Source: Candidatus Cryptobacteroides merdavium (GTDB lineage: Bacteria > Bacteroidota > Bacteroidia > Bacteroidales > UBA932). Taken from it: DNA of 38,327 bases. Position numbers and translations under genes: made by a program. How positions within the stretch are numbered: the stretch's first letter is position 1; each line of letters starts with the position of its first letter. Shown piece after piece: positions 22,992 through 32,236 of the stretch. The notes under the pieces are model-generated. The model had not been told where the DNA came from, searched no databases, and saw only the letters and a program-made list of their open reading frames with translations. The stretch is from the NCBI GenBank assembly GCA_017694755.1, contig JADIMO010000027.1, positions 1-38,327 on the forward strand, in the 5' to 3' direction.

Positions 22992-24422
22992 TCAATATTT
23001 TCCTGATTCGAAGTCATCCAGGTCGTTCAGGGTCTCCATCACATTCTCGTCCACTCCCATTCCTTCCATGAGCGGTTCAGACTCCTCTGTCTCCTTCTGT
23101 ATCTTGGCCTTGGCCATCTTGCTTACGGAAAGAATCATTCCGAATGCCACGCTGAAACACAGGAATGAACTGTTCCCGTGGCTGATCATCGGAAGTGTCT
23201 GCCCGGTCAGGAGTCCCATGTCCAGATTGATGTATATGTGCATAAGGGCCTGTCCGGTAATCAGTATTGCCAGGCCGCCGACAGCTGTCTTCGCGAATAC
23301 GCTGTCGCAGGACCTGACGATGAGTGAACTTCGTGCCAACAGGCTGATATACAGTATTATGATGAGCAGTCCTCCCCACAGTCCGTATTCCTCCACTATG
23401 AAGCTGTACATATAGTCGCTGAACATGAGTGACACCGTATATTTCTGGGTGCTGTTTCCGGGACCTTTTCCGAGCAGCCCGCCCTCATGGATGGCGATTT
23501 TGGCACTTTCCGGCTGGCGGATGGCATCCAGTCCGTCCTGGAATTCCTTTGAGTTCGGGGCGAGATCCTTGAGGCTTTCGACATCGTAGGTCTTTACGGA
23601 AACGACGGGTTCTCCAGTGACTTTTTCCACAATGCCCGTAAGCCCTATCCTGCTCAGCATCGTGTCCACGCGGCCGAACAGCCTCCCTCCGGATATGGCC
23701 CAGACAGACAGGCAGAGAGCCATGGCGATGAGCAGCAGGGGGACAAGCTTCATTATCTCCTTGAATGGCACCCCTCCTATCAGAATGGTAAGTACCATTA
23801 TGCCTCCTATGAACATTGCGCTGGAGCCGCTTCCCGTGAACAGCCCGAGGCAGACAGCAAGTATCGGCAGGAAAATGTATATCCACAGTTTCCACGCCGG
23901 CTTTTTCAGAAACGCCAGTTTCCTGTGTCTTTTGGCAAGCCTTTCCACCATTCCGAACGAGTCGTTCTTGTATGCGTGCATGGCCCATGCCAGGTACATC
24001 ACCATGGCCACCTTGACCACTTCGTAGACATGGAGCTGGAAGAATCCCAAGTCTATTGCCCTTTTGGCTCCGTTGACTTCCACGGCTCCGATGTCCAGTA
24101 TAAGGCACAGCAGAAGGACAATGGACACTAAGAATCCAATCTGGGACAATACCCTGAACACCTTTATGTAAGGTATCTTGTAGCAGATGAATATCACGGC
24201 GACTCCCGCCACCACTATTCCGAGCTGCTCCACGAATATGTCGAGGCGGCTTATGCCTTTGTCCGGCTCGGCAAGCAGGGAAGTGGAGGAAAAGATGGAC
24301 ACGATTGAGAAGAGGATGAGCAGCATGAGTATCATCCATACCACCTTGTCCCCCTGAATCCGGTCTATGAGTCCCCAGATTCCGCTTTGTGCCTCAACTT
24401 TGTTTGCCTCGCTTTTCTTCAT
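22992..24422 (-). CDS. ftsW: Septal peptidoglycan polymerase FtsW (SEDS family)
   Basis: A multi-spanning SEDS glycosyltransferase that polymerises lipid II at the septum with FtsI. About ten hydrophobic segments are visible. Conserved blocks: VNGAKRAIDLGFFQLHVYEVVKVAMVMYLA near residue 117 (the family's NGAKRWI..QPSE region); HEGGLLGKGPGNSTQKYTVSLMFSDYMYSFIVEEYG near 312-348, which contains the catalytic Asp of the loop (SDYMY); and GQTLPMISHGNSS near 418, the family's C-terminal signature. The acidic cytoplasmic tail of about 40 residues is somewhat long. RodA is excluded by the position between murD and murG. Confidence 0.94.
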   Translation of the reverse strand: MKKSEANKVEAQSGIWGLIDRIQGDKVVWMILMLLILFSIVSIFSSTSLLAEPDKGISRLDIFVEQLGIVVAGVAVIFICYKIPYIKVFRVLSQIGFLVSIVLLLCLILDIGAVEVNGAKRAIDLGFFQLHVYEVVKVAMVMYLAWAMHAYKNDSFGMVERLAKRHRKLAFLKKPAWKLWIYIFLPILAVCLGLFTGSGSSAMFIGGIMVLTILIGGVPFKEIMKLVPLLLIAMALCLSVWAISGGRLFGRVDTMLSRIGLTGIVEKVTGEPVVSVKTYDVESLKDLAPNSKEFQDGLDAIRQPESAKIAIHEGGLLGKGPGNSTQKYTVSLMFSDYMYSFIVEEYGLWGGLLIIILYISLLARSSLIVRSCDSVFAKTAVGGLAILITGQALMHIYINLDMGLLTGQTLPMISHGNSSFLCFSVAFGMILSVSKMAKAKIQKETEESEPLMEGMGVDENVMETLNDLDDFESGKY

Positions 24423-24440
24423 CCTTGCATTCCCCCCCTG

Positions 24441-25775
24441 TCAGAGTTTTCTTACGGCTTCCTTGAACTGTCTTCCCCTGTCTTCATAGTTCTTGAAGAG
24501 GTCAAAGCTTGCGCAGCAAGGGGAGAGAAGGACCACATCCCCCGCCTTGGCAATTTCCGATGCCAGTCTGACAGCATCCTGTGCCGAGGTCACGTCATGT
24601 ATTTCAGGGACTATGTCCCCGAATGACTCATGGAATTTACGGTTGTCAAGTCCCATGCATATCATGGCCTTCACTTTCTCTTTTGCAAGGTCCAGCAGGA
24701 CGGAGTAGTCGTTGCCTTTGTCCGTGCCGCCGACTATCCATACCACAGGTCGTGTCTGACATTCGAGGGCATACCATGCGGCATCCACATTGGTGGCCTT
24801 GGAGTCATTGATGTACAATACATTGCCTATGCTCAGCACTTTTTCCAGCCGATGTTCTACAGGCTGGAAAGTGGAAAGGCTTTCGCGGATGACCTTGTTG
24901 TCTATGTCCATCACCTTGCCGGCTATGGCTGCGGCCATAGAATTGTAGACATTGTGTTTTCCGCCCAATGCCAGTTCCTTTATGAACATGTCGCATTCGG
25001 ACTCCCCGTAGCGGACCACCATCCTGTCATCTTTCAGGAATGCCCCCTGGCTTACCTCTTTCTTCTGTGTGAATGGCAGCATCTTGGCCTTGACCACTAT
25101 CTTGTTGAGGTGGTTCACGGTGATCTCGTCGTCTGAGCAGAATATGAAACAGTCTTCGCTGCTCATGTTCCTGGTGATGCGGAACTTGGCCTTGACATAG
25201 TTCTCAAGGTTATGGTCATACCTGTCCAGATGGTCAGGCGTGATGTTGGTGATGATGGCTATGTCCGCCTTGAAGTCATACATGTTGTCAAGCTGGAAAC
25301 TGCTTATTTCCAGCACATATATGTCGTGCGAAGAGGTGGCCACCTGATATGCGTAGCTTTTACCTATGTTGCCGCCGAGTCCTACATTCAGCCCGGCCTG
25401 CTGCAGCAGGTAGTAGATGAGAGATGTCGTGGTGGTCTTGCCGTTGCTCCCGGTGATGCATATCTTCTTGGCCGTGTCATACCTTCCGGCGAACTCTATT
25501 TCGGAAATGACATTGATTCCGGCATCCGTCACCTTCTGCACCATGGGGGCGGTGGACGGTATCCCGGGGCTTTTTATCACTTCGTCCGCATTCAGTATCA
25601 GCTCTTCAGTATGCCTTCCTTCTTCGAACGGTATCTTCCACTCGTTGAGCATGTCTATGTATTTCCCGTCCAGTTTGCCCTTGTCTGACAGGAATACGTC
25701 GAAACCTTTTGCCTTGGCGAGGACGGCCGCTCCTGTGCCGCTTTCTCCTCCGCCCAATACTACAATTCTTGACAT
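24441..25775 (-). CDS. murD: UDP-MurNAc-L-alanine--D-glutamate ligase
   Basis: Adds D-Glu to UDP-MurNAc-L-Ala. A 444-residue Mur ligase: N-terminal Rossmann start IVVLGGGESGTGAAVLAKAKG, the KSPGIPSTAPM loop near residue 68, the P-loop ITGSNGKTTTTSLIYYLL near 110, VLEISSFQLD near 155 (MurD signature), ITPDHLDRYDHNLENYVKAK near 177, and the C-terminal INDSKATNVDAAWYAL near 317, typical of MurD. It starts 4 bp after the mraY stop and ends 18 bp before ftsW. Cytoplasmic. Confidence 0.96.
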   Translation of the reverse strand: MSRIVVLGGGESGTGAAVLAKAKGFDVFLSDKGKLDGKYIDMLNEWKIPFEEGRHTEELILNADEVIKSPGIPSTAPMVQKVTDAGINVISEIEFAGRYDTAKKICITGSNGKTTTTSLIYYLLQQAGLNVGLGGNIGKSYAYQVATSSHDIYVLEISSFQLDNMYDFKADIAIITNITPDHLDRYDHNLENYVKAKFRITRNMSSEDCFIFCSDDEITVNHLNKIVVKAKMLPFTQKKEVSQGAFLKDDRMVVRYGESECDMFIKELALGGKHNVYNSMAAAIAGKVMDIDNKVIRESLSTFQPVEHRLEKVLSIGNVLYINDSKATNVDAAWYALECQTRPVVWIVGGTDKGNDYSVLLDLAKEKVKAMICMGLDNRKFHESFGDIVPEIHDVTSAQDAVRLASEIAKAGDVVLLSPCCASFDLFKNYEDRGRQFKEAVRKL

Positions 25776-25779
25776 GACT

Positions 25780-27087
25780 TTATCTTATTTTGAGCAATGC
25801 TATCGTGAGCACTGCAAGCAATACTCCTATTATCCAAAATCTTACTGTGATCTTTGCTTCCGGGGTGGCCTTTTTCGGCACTGAAATCAGCGCCGGGATG
25901 CCTTCCTTCTGGAAATGGTGGTGCAATGGGGCCATCTTGAACACCCTCTTGCCCACACCGTACTTCTTCTTCGTATATTTGAAGTAGAATCTCTGCACCA
26001 GGACAGAAAGGCTTTCCACGAAAAATATCCCGCAGAGAATCGGCAGAAGCAGCTCCTTCCTTATGAGGATGGCGCAGACGCCTATGATGCCGCCTATCGC
26101 AAGGCTGCCTGTGTCACCCATGAATACCTGTGCGGGGAATGAATTATACCACAGGAATCCCACGAGTGCCCCCACGAATGCCGCCATGAAGACGGCTATC
26201 TCACCCGTTCCGGGAATATACATTATGTTGAGGTAGTCTGCATTGATGATGTTGCCGGACAGGTAGGCGAAGATGCCCAGTACCACCCCGGCTATCGCCG
26301 AAGTTCCGGTGGAAAGCCCGTCCATGCCGTCCGTGAGGTTGGTGCCGTTTGAGCACGCGGTGATCACTATCACTATCATCAGGACATATATGGCCCATTT
26401 GCAGTACCATCCCAATGCCCCGTCAAAAGGGGAGAGCCACTTGTAGTCAAATTCGTGGTTCTTGACGAACGGGATTGTGGTCTTGGTGCTCTTTATCACA
26501 TCATGTTCTGCCCACTGGCCATCCTCTACCTTCAGCTCGCTGTCCACATCGAGAGTCTCGCCAGATACATGGACTCCGGAGGTTTCAGCTTCCGCACTGA
26601 CAGGCACTTTCTCCCTGACCACTATGTCATTGCTGAAGCATACGGTGATTCCTATGACAAGTCCCAGGATGATCTGTGCAATGAGCTTGGCCCTTTCGCT
26701 CAATCCTTCCTTGTTGTGTCTGAATACCTTTATGTAGTCATCCGTAAAGCCGAGAAGACCTAGCCATACAGTGCTGATGAGCAGGAGGATGATGTATATG
26801 TTCGTGAGGTCGGCGAAAAGCAGGACCGATATGAGGATGGAGAGGATGATTATGATGCCTCCCATTGTCGGGGTGCCTTTCTTCTGCATCTGCCCTTCAA
26901 GCCCGAGGTCGCGTATCTCTTCACCTATCTGCTTCTTCTGGAGCCATCTGATGATGCGTTTTCCGGCCACCAGTGATATCAGGATGGCGGTCACGCTTGC
27001 GAATATGGCCCTGAAAGACAGATAGGTCATCAGCCTCTGCCCCGGTATGTCGTAGTCTTTCAGCAATTCAAAAAGATGGTATATCAT
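25780..27087 (-). CDS. mraY: Phospho-MurNAc-pentapeptide transferase MraY
   Basis: Moves phospho-MurNAc-pentapeptide onto undecaprenyl phosphate, making lipid I. A 435-residue membrane protein with about ten helices. Signatures: GTPTMGGIIIILSILISVL near residue 71, LGFTDDYIKVFRHNKEGLS near 112 (the catalytic aspartate pair DD), NLTDGMDGLSTGTSAIAG near 250 (the Mg-binding Asp region), and MAPLHHHFQKEG near 390 (the HHH motif). An insert near residues 158-215, hydrophilic and probably periplasmic (for example SGETLDVDSELKVEDGQW), is the kind of extension common in Bacteroidota MraY. There is a 71-bp gap after murE. Confidence 0.96.
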   Translation of the reverse strand: MIYHLFELLKDYDIPGQRLMTYLSFRAIFASVTAILISLVAGKRIIRWLQKKQIGEEIRDLGLEGQMQKKGTPTMGGIIIILSILISVLLFADLTNIYIILLLISTVWLGLLGFTDDYIKVFRHNKEGLSERAKLIAQIILGLVIGITVCFSNDIVVREKVPVSAEAETSGVHVSGETLDVDSELKVEDGQWAEHDVIKSTKTTIPFVKNHEFDYKWLSPFDGALGWYCKWAIYVLMIVIVITACSNGTNLTDGMDGLSTGTSAIAGVVLGIFAYLSGNIINADYLNIMYIPGTGEIAVFMAAFVGALVGFLWYNSFPAQVFMGDTGSLAIGGIIGVCAILIRKELLLPILCGIFFVESLSVLVQRFYFKYTKKKYGVGKRVFKMAPLHHHFQKEGIPALISVPKKATPEAKITVRFWIIGVLLAVLTIALLKIR

Positions 27088-27158
27088 TTCTTGTCAATTA
27101 TCCGTTAATCCCGTTCATATTGAAAAATCCATTTATTCCAGAAAACCGGTGCGTCTGT

Positions 27159-28643
27159 TCAGGACAGCTGCTTCATTTCATTGAATATTCCGTTTACAAT
27201 CTCCTTTTCGTCGAAATGACGCTTTTCCGTCCCTATTATCTGGTAGGTCTCATGCCCTTTTCCGGCGAGCAGTATCGTGCTTCCCGGCGCTGCAGTCATT
27301 ATGGCCGTTCTTATGGCCTGTTCCCTGTCTTCGATGAAGACGGATCTTGCCTTTCCGGATATGTCCATGCCTGCCTTTATCTCCGCCATGATGTCAGATG
27401 TCCTTTCCGTCCTGCTGTTGTCCGAAGTGACGAATATCCTGTCCGCGAGCTTCTGTGCTACCTGAGCCATTTCCGGACGCTTGGTCCTGTCCCTGTCCCC
27501 TCCGCATCCGAAGAGGCATACGAGAGTCCTTTCCGGGGCGATGTCCCTCAATGTCTTGAGCACATTTTCAAGTGCATCCGGAGTGTGGGCATAGTCTATC
27601 ACTACAGCGAGGTCATGCGGCCCCCTGAGAGTGTCCAGCCGTCCCGGTGCGGATTCCAGCCGGCTCATTTCCACAAGCACTTCGTCCGGGTCTGCCCCCA
27701 GGGTGACTGCAGTACTGTATATGGCCAGCAGATTGTAGGCGTTGTGCTGCCCGATGAGCCTGCACCATGTCTCTTTCCCGTCCATTTTCAGCAGCATCCC
27801 GTCGAAGCCTTCTTCTATGACCCTGCATGTGTGGTCGGCAATGCTCCTGCAGGAATATGTCACGATTTTCGCCTTTGTGTTCTGCGTCATCACCATCCCG
27901 TTCCTGTCGTCGATGTTGGTGATGGCGAAGGCATCGGCAGGGAGCATGTCGAAGAACATCTTCTTGCATCTGAGGTATTCGGCGAATGTCTTGTGATAGT
28001 CGAGGTGGTCATGGGTGAGGTTTGAGAAGATTCCTGCCCTGAACTTCAGTCCTGCCACCCTTTCCTGCTCCATCCCTATCGAACTGACCTCCATGAAGCA
28101 ATATGCGCATCCGGCATCCGCCATCTCGGCCAGCAGGGAATTGATGGTGATAGGGTCGGATGTGGTGTTCACTGCCTCGTAGCACTTGTCCCCCACATAG
28201 TTGGCTATGGTGGAGAGCAGGCCGCAATGATAGCCGAGTCCGGTGAAAAGCCTGTACAGAAGGGTGACGGTTGTGGTCTTCCCGTTGGTACCCGTTATGC
28301 CGACAAGCGAAAGCTTGTGCGATGGGTTGTCATAGAAATTGGCGGCCATCACCGCAAGCGCATGGCGGGATGATCCTGTCCTTATGAAAACGGTATCAGC
28401 TGTGCTCCTGTCCGGAATCTGTGCCGCCAATGCAGCCTCGTCTTCATAAGCCACGGCTGCGGCTCCCTTTTCGACCGCTGTCTTTATATAATCGTGTCCG
28501 TCACTTGCAAATCCTTTGACGGCAATGAACAGTGCTCCCTGCACGACTTTCCTTGAATCATTGCAGATCGCAGTGATTTCCGGATTGCCGTTTCCAGAAA
28601 GCGCCGTCACTCCGCTGTCCCGTATTATCTTGTCGAGTCTCAT
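27159..28643 (-). CDS. murE: UDP-MurNAc-tripeptide ligase MurE (DAP-type)
   Basis: Adds the third residue, meso-diaminopimelate, to UDP-MurNAc-L-Ala-D-Glu. A 494-residue Mur ligase: VKGFASDGHDYIKTAVEKGAAAV near residue 43, the P-loop VGITGTNGKTTTVTLLYRLF near 113, NTTSDPITINSLLAEM near 158, and the C-terminal GKGHETYQII near 465. The substrate-selecting motif that usually reads DNPR in DAP enzymes here reads DNSR (near residue 409): Asn and the DAP-contacting Arg are kept, while Pro is replaced by Ser. Its start overlaps the ftsI stop by 4 nt (ATGA). Confidence 0.95.
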   Translation of the reverse strand: MRLDKIIRDSGVTALSGNGNPEITAICNDSRKVVQGALFIAVKGFASDGHDYIKTAVEKGAAAVAYEDEAALAAQIPDRSTADTVFIRTGSSRHALAVMAANFYDNPSHKLSLVGITGTNGKTTTVTLLYRLFTGLGYHCGLLSTIANYVGDKCYEAVNTTSDPITINSLLAEMADAGCAYCFMEVSSIGMEQERVAGLKFRAGIFSNLTHDHLDYHKTFAEYLRCKKMFFDMLPADAFAITNIDDRNGMVMTQNTKAKIVTYSCRSIADHTCRVIEEGFDGMLLKMDGKETWCRLIGQHNAYNLLAIYSTAVTLGADPDEVLVEMSRLESAPGRLDTLRGPHDLAVVIDYAHTPDALENVLKTLRDIAPERTLVCLFGCGGDRDRTKRPEMAQVAQKLADRIFVTSDNSRTERTSDIMAEIKAGMDISGKARSVFIEDREQAIRTAIMTAAPGSTILLAGKGHETYQIIGTEKRHFDEKEIVNGIFNEMKQLS

Positions 28644-30772
28644 TTCAATGTCAGTTTTACAGTCTCTCCTTTGTTCAGCCTTGTCCCTGCCGGAGGTGTC
28701 TGGCCAGTCACATGTCCGCAGCCTTCATAGACACATCTGTAGCCGCAGTTCTCCACAGACCACATGGCATCCGTCAGTCCGAGCCCCTTCACATCCGGCA
28801 CCTCGTCAAGCCTGTCGTCCCCGGATATTACCCCGGTACTTTTCATCTCAGGCATTTTTCCGTTGTCCCTTATTTCGTTCCCCCATTCAGGAGAAAGGGA
28901 ATAGATGTTGTCGACTATTTCCCTGAATGCGTTGGCCGGAAGGTTGCCGCCGTAGAAATCCCGTGTCGACAGCTTGGAATACACCGATACTATCATGGAG
29001 TATTCCGGAGCGTCGGCAGGGAAAAAGCCGACGAATGTCCCCTGGTGCTGTCTCCTTCCGTCCTGATCCTTATAGACGGTCCTGGCTTTTCCTCCGGCAG
29101 TCTGCGTTATGAACGGTATCTGTGCCGTTCCGGTCTTGCCGGCCACTTCGCATTTGGCACCTTTGAGCCTTCTTCCCGTACCTTCCTGCACCACCGTCTT
29201 CAATGCCCTTGTCAGTGTGTCAGCCGTGGCCTTGGAGCAGATGGAGCCGTTCAGTACTTCCGGACCTATGTTCTTGACGGTCCGTCCGTTCTTTTCCACG
29301 GCTTCCAGAATGTACGGCTTCATCAGCTTTCCCTTGTTGGCTATGCCGTTGTAGAACATCAGTATATGAAGAGGGGTTTCAAGCACGCTGTAGCCTATTG
29401 CAATGGAAGGCAGTGTGGTGCCGCTCCATCTTGTCGGCGAGTCCGGAGTCGGTATCACAGGCTCTGCAAGTCCTGTGAGGTCGAAGTCAAACTTTTCGTT
29501 CATCTTGTATTCGTAAAGCTTCTCCACGAACCTCCTCTGGGATTCGGTGCTTCCTCCGTAGTTTTCGCATGCAAGGTATCTGAACACATGGTTGGATGAG
29601 ATTTTCAGCCCGTCCAGTACCGAAATGTATTCCCCCTTGTTCCTGAGGTACGGGTCGGCAGGAAGCCTTTCCCCGTTCCAGGACCATTTGCCCCCGAATG
29701 TCGGCACCTTGGTGTCCAGTGTGACCTTGCCGTCTTCCAGCAGGGTCATCAGGGTGGTGAGCTTGAACACGGAGCCCGGGTCTCCGGCGCGGCCTATTGC
29801 ATAATTGTATGTTTCTCCGAGGTTGCCGTCCTTGTCCCTGCGCAGATTGACCATGGCCCTTATGGCTCCGGTCTTCACATCCATAATGATGGCGCAACCT
29901 CCCTCTATCTCCTCAACATCTCCGATGTTTTTCCTGAGGGCCCTGTCGGCTATGTCCTGCATGTCAATGTCGATGGTGATGCGCAGGTCCTTGCCGTCTT
30001 CCACCTGTACCGAGGTGCTGTCGTAGTCTGGGATTCTTTTCATCCCGTCGGTGAGCCTGAGCCATTCTGTGCCTTCCTTGCCATGCAGGATGTAGTTGTA
30101 TCGGCCTTCTATGCCTATCCTGTTGTTGCCGTCGGTCCGGTTGTCTTTCACATAGCCTATGACCCTTCTTGCCAGGGATTCGTAGGGGTATTTCCTGGTG
30201 TCGTGCTTTTCGATGATGATTCCGCCCTTGTAGCCGCCTTCGTTGAAAAGAGGGAACTGCTTTACCCTCTGGAGACGGCTGTGGTCGATTTCTCCTCCGA
30301 TCTTGACATATTTCCTTCCGTTCCTGCGTCCGCTGACTATCAGGTCATAATATTCCTGGGAACTCCTGTCCCCGTATTCCTTTGCCAGGCTCGCGGACAG
30401 TTCCCTGGCCTTCCCGAGCCATTTGTTTTCCAGTTCCCTTCCCTTTTCCTTGTCTTTGTTGGCATCATGGATTTCCTTCAGTACGGTGCAGTCCATGTAT
30501 ATCTGGTACATCGGGACGGAAGAAGCCAGCAGCCTGCCGTCATGGGCAAATATTGATCCCCTTGCAGGTTCTATCGTCTCCTTTCTGCTCTTTGGAGTGA
30601 AATATTTTGCCATTTCAGGGTCTGGCTTGAACACGAACTGGATATACAGCACACGTACCACCAGGACAACGGAAAATACAAGACACAGCAGGTAGATTCC
30701 GAACAGCAGCATTCCTGCCCTGTCCTTCTTTCCTCTGTCTCCCGTCATGTTTTCCATGTTCTTCGGCCTCAT
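28640..30772 (-). CDS. ftsI: Class B penicillin-binding protein (FtsI/PBP3) with one PASTA domain
   Basis: The septal transpeptidase that cross-links peptidoglycan. A 710-residue bitopic protein: one membrane helix (MLLFGIYLLCLVFSVVLVV, about residues 21-39), a pedestal/dimerisation domain, then the transpeptidase domain. Active-site motifs: SVFK in AGDPGSVFKLTTL near residue 330, SSN in LKISSNHVFRYLA near 390, and KTG in EVAGKTGTAQIPF near 543. A single C-terminal PASTA domain begins at VPDVKGLGLTDAMWSVE. The start is either 30772 or Met6 (30757); the upstream frame is open to near the ftsL stop but holds no ATG. It ends in a 4-nt overlap with murE. Partner of FtsW. Confidence 0.95.
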   Translation of the reverse strand: MRPKNMENMTGDRGKKDRAGMLLFGIYLLCLVFSVVLVVRVLYIQFVFKPDPEMAKYFTPKSRKETIEPARGSIFAHDGRLLASSVPMYQIYMDCTVLKEIHDANKDKEKGRELENKWLGKARELSASLAKEYGDRSSQEYYDLIVSGRRNGRKYVKIGGEIDHSRLQRVKQFPLFNEGGYKGGIIIEKHDTRKYPYESLARRVIGYVKDNRTDGNNRIGIEGRYNYILHGKEGTEWLRLTDGMKRIPDYDSTSVQVEDGKDLRITIDIDMQDIADRALRKNIGDVEEIEGGCAIIMDVKTGAIRAMVNLRRDKDGNLGETYNYAIGRAGDPGSVFKLTTLMTLLEDGKVTLDTKVPTFGGKWSWNGERLPADPYLRNKGEYISVLDGLKISSNHVFRYLACENYGGSTESQRRFVEKLYEYKMNEKFDFDLTGLAEPVIPTPDSPTRWSGTTLPSIAIGYSVLETPLHILMFYNGIANKGKLMKPYILEAVEKNGRTVKNIGPEVLNGSICSKATADTLTRALKTVVQEGTGRRLKGAKCEVAGKTGTAQIPFITQTAGGKARTVYKDQDGRRQHQGTFVGFFPADAPEYSMIVSVYSKLSTRDFYGGNLPANAFREIVDNIYSLSPEWGNEIRDNGKMPEMKSTGVISGDDRLDEVPDVKGLGLTDAMWSVENCGYRCVYEGCGHVTGQTPPAGTRLNKGETVKLTLK

Positions 30773-30890
30773 TTCCGTGTCCCCCTTTCTGCTATTGCCT
30801 TGTCCTTGTCCTCTTTCTGTTTTCTTTTCGCTTTTGTCCGCGTCCTCTTTCTGTTTTTCCGGTATCTCTTTCTGCTTTTCCCCACGTCCT
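30773..30890 (-). repeat. Purine-rich degenerate repeats in the ftsL-ftsI spacer
   Basis: The coding-strand spacer is nearly all A and G, with a repeated word CAGAAAGAG/CAGAAAGGG (four times) separated by GGA-type linkers. It is open in the ftsI frame right back to a TAA overlapping the ftsL stop and would read Lys/Glu-rich residues (KQKEIPEKQKED), but contains no ATG, GTG or TTG start in that frame. It may be an untranslated spacer or an old N-terminal tail. Confidence 0.65.
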
Positions 30891-31292
30891 TTATTTTATC
30901 CTGTCTGCCGGCCTGTCCGGCACGGCAAGCCGCGAGCCGCTCTTTTCAAGCATGTCCTGTACTGTGCTGAACCTGTCCAGCCTGACCAGTTCATAAGTCT
31001 TCTGGGCATGGTATATCTTGCAGTCTTCCAGAACCTTCTTATTGTCCTCCATCCTTGCCATCGTTTCCTCGATTTCCAATTTGCCCCAGATGCTCATCAC
31101 GGCAAGGAAAAAGAGATATATTATATGCAGAAAATATCTGTCGAACCTCATTCTTATCAGGAATTCTCCTCTCAACACAGCAATGGTGCTGTTCCTGATG
31201 AATTCGGCTGTCTTTTTCAAGGACTTTCCATGTCCCTTCTTCTGCTCCTCCGCGGGCCGTGTTTCCTGCATCATGTCGCCTTCATCTTTCAT
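30891..31292 (-). CDS. FtsL-like cell division protein
   Basis: A 133-residue bitopic protein in the normal ftsL position, between rsmH and ftsI. Polar, basic N-terminus (about 60 residues), one membrane helix (FLHIIYLFFLAVMSIWG, about residues 54-70), then a predicted periplasmic coiled-coil (LEIEETMARMEDNKKVLEDCKI) and a short tail. This is the layout of the Bacteroidota FtsL-like family, which links FtsQ-FtsB-type partners to FtsW/FtsI. FtsL proteins have little sequence identity, so the call rests on topology and location. The start overlaps the rsmH stop by 4 nt (ATGA). Confidence 0.8.
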   Translation of the reverse strand: MKDEGDMMQETRPAEEQKKGHGKSLKKTAEFIRNSTIAVLRGEFLIRMRFDRYFLHIIYLFFLAVMSIWGKLEIEETMARMEDNKKVLEDCKIYHAQKTYELVRLDRFSTVQDMLEKSGSRLAVPDRPADRIK

Positions 31293-32221
31293 TGCCTTTC
31301 CTCCCTGTTGCCTGCAGGCAGCTTTTCAGCTGTCCGGAGCTTTGCACTCCTTGCCCTTGTATTCCGGCTGATTTCTTCTTCCGAAGGCAGCACCGGTTTC
31401 TTGTTGATCGCTTTCATAGGAGCTTTTGTCCGACCGAAGAAATCCTTTTCTTCTTTCCCGTCCACATTCCCGGTCCTGATGAAGTTCTTCACCATCCTGT
31501 CCTCAAGTGAATGGTAGGTGATGACGGCGAGCCTCCCTCCAGGTCTGAGCGATGCCGCAGCGCCCGAAAGGAATTTCTCAAGGGCCCTCATTTCCTGGTT
31601 GACCTCGATTCTCAGGGCCTGGTATACCTTTGCGAGGGCCTTGTGCCTGGCGAACTGCGGCAGGGCCTGGTCTATTGCCTTTTCAAGGTCTCCGGTTGTC
31701 ATTATAGGCGAAGATTCCCGTGCGGTACATATCAGCCTTGCGGTCTTTCCGCTGTTTTCCACTTCACCGTAGAGTCTGAATATCCTTTCCAGCTCCTTTT
31801 CACTTCTGGAATTGATGATGTCAGCGGCTGTGGTCGCTCCTTCCGTGTTCATCCTCATGTCCAGATTTGCATCGTATCTGAATGAAAATCCTCTTTCAGG
31901 TGTGTCGAACTGGTGGGAGGATACTCCCAAGTCGGCCAGGATGCCGTCTATCCCTGAGCCGTATCCTTCATAAAGAAGAAAATTGTGTATGAATCTGAAA
32001 TTGTTATGTATCAGTGTGAAACGGCTGTCATCAGGCTTGTTTCCCAATGCATCCGCGTCCCTGTCGAAAGCGATGAGCCTTCCGTCTCCGGACAACCTTG
32101 AGAGGATGGCCGCAGAATGCCCTCCTCCGCCGAAAGTGGCATCGGCGTAGATTCCGGAAGGGTCAACGACAATGGCGGAAACGCTTTCTTCGAGCAGAAC
32201 CGGTGTGTGATAATCAGACAT
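31289..32221 (-). CDS. rsmH: 16S rRNA m4C1402 methyltransferase RsmH (MraW)
   Basis: SAM-dependent methylase that modifies C1402 of 16S rRNA at N4. The N-terminus HTPVLLEESVSAI and the SAM-binding DATFGGGGHSAAILSRL near residue 27 are characteristic. Others: ADLGVSSHQFDTPERGFSFRYDANLDMRMN near 95-125, KVYQALRIEVNQEMRALEKFL near 200, and ITYHSLEDRMVKNFIR near 233. At 310 residues, length is standard. It is 15 bp after mraZ and overlaps the ftsL-like gene. Confidence 0.96.
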   Translation of the reverse strand: MSDYHTPVLLEESVSAIVVDPSGIYADATFGGGGHSAAILSRLSGDGRLIAFDRDADALGNKPDDSRFTLIHNNFRFIHNFLLYEGYGSGIDGILADLGVSSHQFDTPERGFSFRYDANLDMRMNTEGATTAADIINSRSEKELERIFRLYGEVENSGKTARLICTARESSPIMTTGDLEKAIDQALPQFARHKALAKVYQALRIEVNQEMRALEKFLSGAAASLRPGGRLAVITYHSLEDRMVKNFIRTGNVDGKEEKDFFGRTKAPMKAINKKPVLPSEEEISRNTRARSAKLRTAEKLPAGNREERQ

Positions 32222-32236
32222 GCCTCACCTCCTGCA

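Noticed and set aside
28712..29599. Plus-strand frame of 295 codons opposite ftsI; likewise 27120-28025 opposite murE
   Set aside because: Antisense shadows of genes with intact active-site motifs.
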